Of a DNA stretch of 14,833 nucleotides, positions 9,714 to 14,833 are shown one piece after another. The stretch is from Pyrenochaeta sp. MPI-SDFR-AT-0127 (lineage: Eukaryota > Ascomycota > Dothideomycetes > Pleosporales > Cucurbitariaceae), in NCBI GenBank assembly GCA_020747015.1, contig JAGTJM010000169.1, positions 1-14,833 of the forward strand. The letters run 5' to 3'. The translations under genes were made by a program, and so were the position numbers. The notes beneath the pieces are model-generated. The model ran no database searches, was not told the DNA's origin, and was given only the letters and a program-made list of their open reading frames with translations. The first letter of the stretch is position 1, and each line of letters begins with the position of its first letter.

Positions 9714-9832
9714 CTACTAAAATACGTACCCTACTAAAATACGTACCCTACTAAAATACGTACCCTACTAAAATACGTACCCTACTAAAATACGTACCCT
9801 ACTAAAATACGTACCCTACTAAAATACGTACT
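9714..9832 (+). repeat. 17-bp tandem minisatellite, 7 copies
   Basis: Seven consecutive copies of CTACTAAAATACGTACC. The first six are identical and the seventh differs only in its last base. It lies about 75 bp beyond the stop of the minus-strand transposase fragment, so it may belong to the 3' part of that element. The copies keep their CpG but have no CpA or TpG. Confidence 0.95.
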
Positions 9833-9906
9833 TTATTAAGGTTTATAACTTTGTATATAAATAACTTAATACTATAATAAGCTATTATAGTATATAGTAG
9901 CTTAAA

Positions 9907-10146
9907 TTAATCCTCTATATCTACTATATCTTTTTTATATATACGCTTATTATATCCTACCTTACTATACCTCTTATAGCGCCGAATACTCCCTTTACTA
10001 GTACCTATTTAGACCTTCTCCTTAAGCCTCTCTACCTTAAAATATATCTTAACGTCCCTTTTAGTAATTAATTCCTCTACCTCTACTCTTAATAGGGTCC
10101 CTCCTAGCTAGATCCGCTTCTTCTTACGTAATTTTATAATAAGCCT
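9907..10146 (-). pseudogene. C-terminal end of a RIPed pogo-type transposase with zinc knuckle
   Basis: The minus strand reads RKKKRI-stop-LGGTLLRVEVEEL, then KRDVKIYFKVERLKEKV, then RRYKRYSKVGYNKRIYKKD (over 9937-9981) and IVDIED followed by TAA at 9907-9909. Fungal pogo-like transposases commonly end with KRKRIQxGGTLT...EA...L...D and a CX2CX4HX4C zinc knuckle ending GHNxRTC. Here the four ligand positions have exactly that spacing but are all Tyr (TAT), as expected if TGT and CAT were both changed by RIP. The DDE core upstream was not recognised. It is dead. Confidence 0.7.
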
Positions 10147-12041
10147 CTAAAGCGTTATATAGGAATAGGGGTATAGTACTATAAAGACCTCTACTAAAGT
10201 ATAGTAAAGGGTAAGAGTTAGTTCTTAGGGATAGAGTAAAGGTAGAGTAGTATAGGGTAATACTAAGATAGTAAGAGTACGTTTCTATAAAGAGTATTAA
10301 GAATAGAGAACTATTCTATTACTTTTACTATTTATAGAATATTTAAGTTAAATATACTAAGCTATAAGGGTTCTTAGCGTAAGTCTATATATATAAGGTT
10401 ATAAGTAATACTTAGTATACTTAGCTTAATTAGTAGTACTAAGTAGACTAAGTAACTAATTATATTACGTAACTAGGCTTACTTAATACTTACTAGGTAG
10501 GCTAATTAGTTAATAGGAGCTAGGCGGGGTATTAGTAAGGCGAGGCCGCAATACTAGTATAATATTATTATTAGCTACTAGAGCCTTCTACTAGAACTTA
10601 GTAGGATTATTATAGATATAGATATTAGTAGCTAGATCTAGTAGCTATAAGTAGAGAAGTAGATAGTAATATAGTTAGTAATTAAAAGCTAATAAAAAAA
10701 CTACGTATACCTTATATATAAGTAGTTAAGGAGGGTTATTACTAGTATTAATCTATATTAAGTCTAATTTAGTTATTAAATTAGTATTCTTACTAATCTA
10801 TTTCTTAAAATACTAGTTCCTTTCCTAAATCTTATTTAGTATACTATTTTTATCCCTAGCTTTATATTAGATAATCTTCTTATCTTTTTTAGAGTTTTTA
10901 ATAAATCCTCTTATCTTAAGTACTATACTAATATATAGATATTAGCCCTAGAAATAAGTATCTCTATAAAGGTAAGGCTTTATAGGTATAGTATTATCTC
11001 TTAGTCTCTTCTTACTATAGAGAGATTTCTCTTAATTTAGGGTTACTCTAAATATACCTCTATAAATATTTAACTTTCTTAAGTATATTATTTAATAGTA
11101 TTATAGGAAGTTAGCTAGGACTATAGGTAGTTATACCTAGTTTAGTATAGGTATAATATAGTTTAAGTTCTAGGTCTACTTAGCTTTAAAGTATTATAAA
11201 CCTATAATAAAGACTATAGGCGCTTATAAGTAGAATAGTAGAAGGGATATAGGTATTAGATAAGGCCTAGATAGAGGCTAATAATAATATATACCCCGTA
11301 AAGTTATATAGTCCTAGAGATTCTACGTTATAGGACTAAGGTACTATAGGATACTATAGAATTCTATATAGGATTCCCTAAGATACTATAGAAACTATAG
11401 GATTACTAAAGTATATAGATAAGAGTAATATACTCTTATAGTATATTATAATTAACCTCTAGTTATTATTAAATACTACTATTTAATACTTAGAACTACT
11501 TTAACTACTTATCTATATCTTACTACTCTAACTAGAAGCTTACTAAGAAAGGTTCCTTAGTAATACTAGCTACTTTATATTATAGCTACTCTACTAAGGA
11601 TATACTACCTTTTAATATAAAGATATTAAATAAGATAGAGGTAGTATAGATAGTATTAACTTACTTAATAGCTTAAACTAGATATTAGGATAGTACCTAT
11701 ACTCTAATAGGCCCTATTCTAGAGGTATATATTTATAGAAGGATACCTTTAAGATAGTAGAGGATAATAGGGTTAGATTATAGTTAAGATAAATTACTAC
11801 CTTCTAGTAGGATTTAGAAGGGGTATAAATACCCCTTTACCCTATATATAGGCTATAATAGCCTAAGGTCTAATAATCTAGCTAGATATAGGCTAAATTA
11901 ACCCTATCTTAGTCTATTATAGGTAAACTATAGCTTACGCTAGTCTTATTAAGGTAGATAGCCTAATAATATTCTTCTTCTTAGATTAAGATACTCTTAT
12001 CTTACCCTAAGGTATATAGATAGTCTACTAAGCCCTATTTA

Positions 12042-12069
12042 GGGTGGCCGATAGGTATAGGTTGGGTTA
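12042..12069 (+). repeat. Left terminal inverted repeat of H3-carrying element
   Basis: Pairs with 13867-13894 at 25 of 28 positions. A second inverted copy of the inner part lies close by (12051-12067 against 12098-12120), making the left end locally palindromic. Confidence 0.78.
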
Positions 12070-12134
12070 GGGTTAGGTTACCTTATATAATACCTAGACC
12101 CAACCTATACCCCTACCTATATTTTATAGTCTAA

Positions 12135-12220
12135 GCTTAGGTTAGGTTTAGGTTAGGTCGCACTAACTATAGGTTAGGTCTAGGTTAGGGTTAGGTATAT
12201 AGCTAGGTTTAGTTTAGGTA
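12135..12220 (+). repeat. Degenerate TTAGG/TTAGGG-like repeats
   Basis: A run of GGTTAGG, GTTTAGG and GGGTTAGGT units resembles fungal telomere repeats (TTAGGG), with more just upstream at 12061-12080. The units are irregular and lie inside the TIR element. Subterminal transposase-binding repeats are therefore at least as likely an explanation as an interstitial telomere. Confidence 0.6.
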
Positions 12221-12466
12221 TTAGAAAGCAAATTCTTTATATTTTCTATAAGCTAGCCACTTAGCATTATGTAATTAGGGAATTTTATTACGATAAATTA
12301 TCACAGTGCTTAAACTTTTCGATTAATCATATCTAAGTAGTATAATACCTACTAACTTAGATCTTAAGCTAAATAAACCTATACTACCCTACCTCCTCTT
12401 ATAGACTAGTTGTGGTACTAATTAATAGTATTAATAATAAGAAAAGCGGGTATTTGGTGCTATTAC

Positions 12467-13012
12467 CTAATATTTATTATAGTAGTGCTTAGCTAGCTAG
12501 GAATCCTTAACCTAAATTGTAACCCTCTTAGCATAGATAGCGTTTATATTATAATCTATTAGTGTTAGTATATAGCTATTATAAAGAACTGTGATAAATA
12601 CCCTCTATATACCTAGTAAGTATAGCCTTATATACCTCCTAAAGTGCTTCTAGGGTACTAGGTTAGATACGTATATCTCTATAACTAGTTATATTAGCTA
12701 TAATCTCGCGGACTACACGCGAAAAGGGGAGCTTAAGTAGAAGTAGATCTATACTTTTCTAGTATTGGCGGATCTCTCGGAGCGCAACCACTATATATCT
12801 TATTAGGATAGAACTATAATAAGTAGACGTGATAACTTACTGCCTACTTTAAAGCGATAGGGCCTCTTCTCCCTAGTACCTTAGCTAGCCTTACCTAGCT
12901 TTTTAACTAGAGCCTTACGAGGGGCTTTACTAAGAGTCTTACTACTAGTCTTACTACCTTTTACAGCGGGTCTCTTACGGGAAGTTATTACTGCTAGCCT
13001 TATGCGAGCTAT
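12467..13012 (-). pseudogene. RIP-damaged histone H3 / CenH3-like gene, three exons
   Basis: Minus-strand exons are 13012..12841, 12790..12602 and 12555..12467: 149 residues plus stop, against 135-136 for H3. Intron 1 has donor GTAAGT and acceptor ATATAG (50 nt); intron 2 has GTATTT, an ACTAAC branch site and AATAG (46 nt). Both restore the H3 frame exactly. The start codon is now ATA (ATG before RIP), followed by GCT CGC, so it began MAR. Matches in order: KAPRKAL (29-35, H3 K14-K18 region), KRPYRFKVG (49-57), VALREIRQY (59-67), DLLLLKLPFSRVVREI (72-87), TLEALxEV (103-110), YIED (118-121), AIYAKRVTI (126-134), LAK (141-143). Six internal stops (44, 68, 100, 108, 135, 140) are present; at least five sit at conserved H3 glutamines, the CAG/CAA to TAG/TAA change expected of RIP. 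The tail is 13 residues longer than in H3 and loop 1 is two residues longer, as in many CENP-A proteins. The ancestor was an H3 variant; the present copy is dead. Confidence 0.85.
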
Positions 13013-13866
13013 AGTATTAAGCTGTTATATTAGACTATGATATTGAATTGGGGTGGTTATATATATAAACGTATATATAAGTATAGGTATAAGTAAGATA
13101 GAGGCTTTAGTTAATAGAAGTTTATTATAGATAGCGTAGGAAGTCTTTTACTTAGGTACTCTTACCTTTACCTCTACCTTATAAGTTCTAGAGCCTAGCT
13201 AAAGCATTATTACACCTATATTATCGCGCGCAGCTATTCCTAATTACGTATACTATAATTAATAACTGTAATAATTATTATAATTTTTTATTAGGGTTAG
13301 TACCTCACCTACTAGTTAGCTTATATAGCGACTCTAGGTAAAGGTGAAGGTGAAGGGTTAGGTAAAGCTAAATCTATGATTTTTCAATCTCAAAACTTCG
13401 ATACTTCTTACACAACACTCTAATAACTGTTAATTATCACGGCTATATATTATAGCATTATAGTAATAGATCCTAACACGCTACCTATTAAGCAAGAGTA
13501 GGCTGGTCGGGTGGGTATACCCCCTAATCTTTCTTTTATTTATTCCTCTATCAATACTAGTCCAAATTAGGTAAATTTTAGTTTATTTTATAGCTATTAG
13601 CTAGATCTATAAATCTAGAATTTTAATTATGTAATATATCTTTTATTACGTCAGTTATTTCAATACCCATTTTTCGATACCCACTTGATTAGGCCACCAG
13701 TACCCACGCTTTAAAACCTGAATAACTTACGTAATTATTTTTTTAAAAAGAAATTTTATATACAAAAGTTATAGATATAGATTAGATCTATAAAATAAGC
13801 TAAAAGTTATTAAATTACGTTGTAATATAGGAAAGTTATAGCTAAAATAAGAGGCAACCCGCGGGG
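13013..13866. other. Upstream region of the H3-like gene within the TIR element
   Basis: No transposase or other gene is recognised on either strand. The minus strand has a TATA-like CGCTATATAAG near 13321-13331 and an intron-like GTAGGT...ACTAAC...CAG stretch (about 13310-13265), which could be a leader intron of the H3-like gene. Between 13370 and 13520 and again near 13660-13720, CpA and TpG are common, so RIP was light here. Confidence 0.4.
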
Positions 13867-13894
13867 TAACCCAACCCCTACCCATCGGCCACCC
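13867..13894 (-). repeat. Right terminal inverted repeat of H3-carrying element
   Basis: Mirror of 12042-12069 and followed directly by TA (13895-13896). It is less RIPed than the left arm (GATGGGTAGGGG against GATAGGTATAGG). Confidence 0.78.
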
Positions 13895-13895
13895 T

Positions 13896-14645
13896 AGAGA
13901 CTACTAACTAATTTTAAAATTAAGGATAAAGTACTAGTCTCTAATAAGAATATTAAGTCCCTAAGACTAAAGAAGAAGCTTAATTAGAAATATTTAGGGC
14001 CTAGGATAATAATAGCCTAAATTAGCTCTTCTATATATAAAGTAGACTATTCTAGCCTAAAAGAGATCTACCTAGTATTTTATACCTTATTACTAGATCT
14101 TTATAAGAAAAGGGGATTATTATAATATCCTAAGGATCCCTTAGTAGATACTCTCTAAGTATAATAAGTCTCTAAGGTTATATAAGAATAAGGGTAGAGT
14201 ATAAGTTCTAGTATAAAATAGGAGCTACTAAGAGAGTATTAAACCTCCTTCTAATACTACTCTAAATAGACTCTATTACCCCTATCCTCTATATATATAA
14301 AGGAGTTCTTAGTAGTAGATAGTAGGATAAGTTCTTTTTATTCTTTTATACTAGACTTATAAGAATAAAGGTACTTTTTAGGTATTTAATATAGTATATA
14401 CTTCTATATACCTTTAAGTTATATTAGATCCTTTTTAGAACTCTCTATTACCTATATTATTATACTAAGAATATAGAGATAATATCTATAAGGTAGAGAA
14501 GATAGTTAAAAGAAGGTATAATAAAATAGGCTAGTAGAAATATCTTATTAAATAGAGAAATTACCCTAATAGTAAGAATACTTAGAAGGTAGTAGCTAAT
14601 ATCTCTAGAAATATACTAAAAGTATTCTAGAAAAGAATAAATAGG
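13896..14645 (+). pseudogene. RIPed Ty3/gypsy chromovirus pol C-terminus (integrase end and chromodomain)
   Basis: Reading through stops on the plus strand: NFKIKDKVLVSNKNIKSLRL, then KKKLN, stop, KYLGP (13925-14000; the integrase GPY/F region, family form KLDxKxxGP), IYKVDYSSLKEIYLVFYTLL and LDLYKK (about 14035-14115; family form IHPVFHVSLLEPY). Then a chromodomain: YKVEKIVKRRYNKIG, two stops, KYLIK, stop, RNYPNSKNT (14487-14580; family form YEVEKIL...YLVKWxGYPxSENTWEP), then VVANISRNILKVF. Chromodomains at the integrase end define chromoviruses. Upstream pol should lie before the TIR element, but I could not recognise it there. It is inactive. Confidence 0.75.
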
Positions 14646-14833
14646 GCTATAAGACCCTAAACTAGTATAAAATATTATAATTTAACTTAATTTATCCTAG
14701 ATTATTATAGATAATAATTATAGAGAGGAGGATAGGTAGTATAAGAGTATCCTATAAATAAGATCTAGCTACCTTTACCTTATAAATTTTTTCTAAAGGG
14801 TTTTTTTTTCTAAAAATAAGGTATTTAATAGCG
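14646..14833. repeat. RIPed repeat tail, unclassified
   Basis: TA-rich RIPed sequence with T-rich runs (about 14787-14810) after the chromodomain, continuing to the window edge. It is probably the 3' non-coding part or LTR of the gypsy element, but no LTR boundary can be shown without its partner. Confidence 0.5.

Larger units (their letters stand above)
8760..12039. repeat. RIP-saturated repeat block, mostly unclassified
   Basis: Extreme TA/CTA/TAG composition with scarce CpA/TpG throughout. The only parts I can assign are the transposase C-terminus at 9907-10146 (minus) and the 17-bp minisatellite. From 8760 to 9700 and from 10150 to 12039 I find no recognisable protein on either strand by eye and no convincing terminal repeat. 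It is likely a nest of several degraded transposons. Confidence 0.8.
12042..13894. mobile_element. TIR-bounded element (about 1.85 kb) carrying a histone H3-like gene
   Basis: The left end, reading in from 12042, is GGGTGGCCGATAGG; the right end, reading in from 13894, is GGGTGGCCGATGGG. They match at 25 of 28 positions, and one mismatch is RIP-like. TA flanks both ends (12040-12041 and 13895-13896). TA duplication would suit Tc1/mariner. Alternatively TAGGGTGGCC plus many GGGT/TACCC subterminal motifs (for example 12061-12120, 13505-13525, 13660-13710, 13865-13885) recalls hAT ends, but no 8-bp duplication is visible. No transposase was found inside, so it appears non-autonomous. The only gene is the H3-like one at 12467-13012. 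CpA and TpG are more frequent here than in the flanks. Confidence 0.72.

Noticed and set aside
12032..13904. 8-bp hAT target-site duplication around the H3-carrying element
   Set aside because: The flanks GCCCTATT and GAGACTAC do not match, and the differences cannot all be explained by RIP; only TA is shared.
14140..14480. Additional protein between integrase end and chromodomain
   Set aside because: Only a RIPed linker with no stable motif could be read there.

Overview
The window looks like accessory, repeat-rich DNA from a filamentous ascomycete (Pezizomycotina, most likely a dothideomycete). Four observations support this: a HET-domain gene, fungal-size introns (about 46-50 nt, several with CTAAC-type branch sites), Fot1/pogo transposases, and very strong repeat-induced point mutation (RIP). 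In the repeat blocks CpA and its complement TpG are almost gone while CpG survives; the first 252 bases contain neither CpA nor TpG. This is the classic RIP preference for CpA to TpA.

Layout. 1-2285: RIP-saturated repeat with the C-terminal part of a Fot1-type transposase on the minus strand. 2286-4877: un-RIPed island with one HET-domain (heterokaryon incompatibility) gene on the plus strand, probably three exons. 4878-6772: a structurally complete pogo/Fot1-like transposon with matching terminal inverted repeats, inserted 44 bp after the HET stop codon; its transposase is destroyed by RIP. 6773-8760: second un-RIPed island with a small two-exon gene of an uncharacterised fungal family and a 16-bp perfect inverted repeat on either side of it. 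8760-12039: RIP-saturated repeats with the end of another transposase (minus strand) and a 17-bp x 7 minisatellite. 12042-13894: a TIR-bounded, TA-flanked element that carries a RIP-damaged, intron-containing histone H3-like gene. 13896-14833: remains of a Ty3/gypsy chromovirus (integrase C-terminus, chromodomain), into which the H3-carrying element may have inserted.

The two live genes sit in short islands between dead repeats, as expected for a 'two-speed' genome. The most unusual item is the H3-like gene. It has a canonical-looking start context (ATG now ATA), two introns, a complete histone fold with a longer loop 1, a 13-residue longer tail, and stops at conserved glutamine codons. I know of no described fungal transposable element that carries a histone H3 variant, but I could not search. 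All repeat and family calls come from reading translations by eye.
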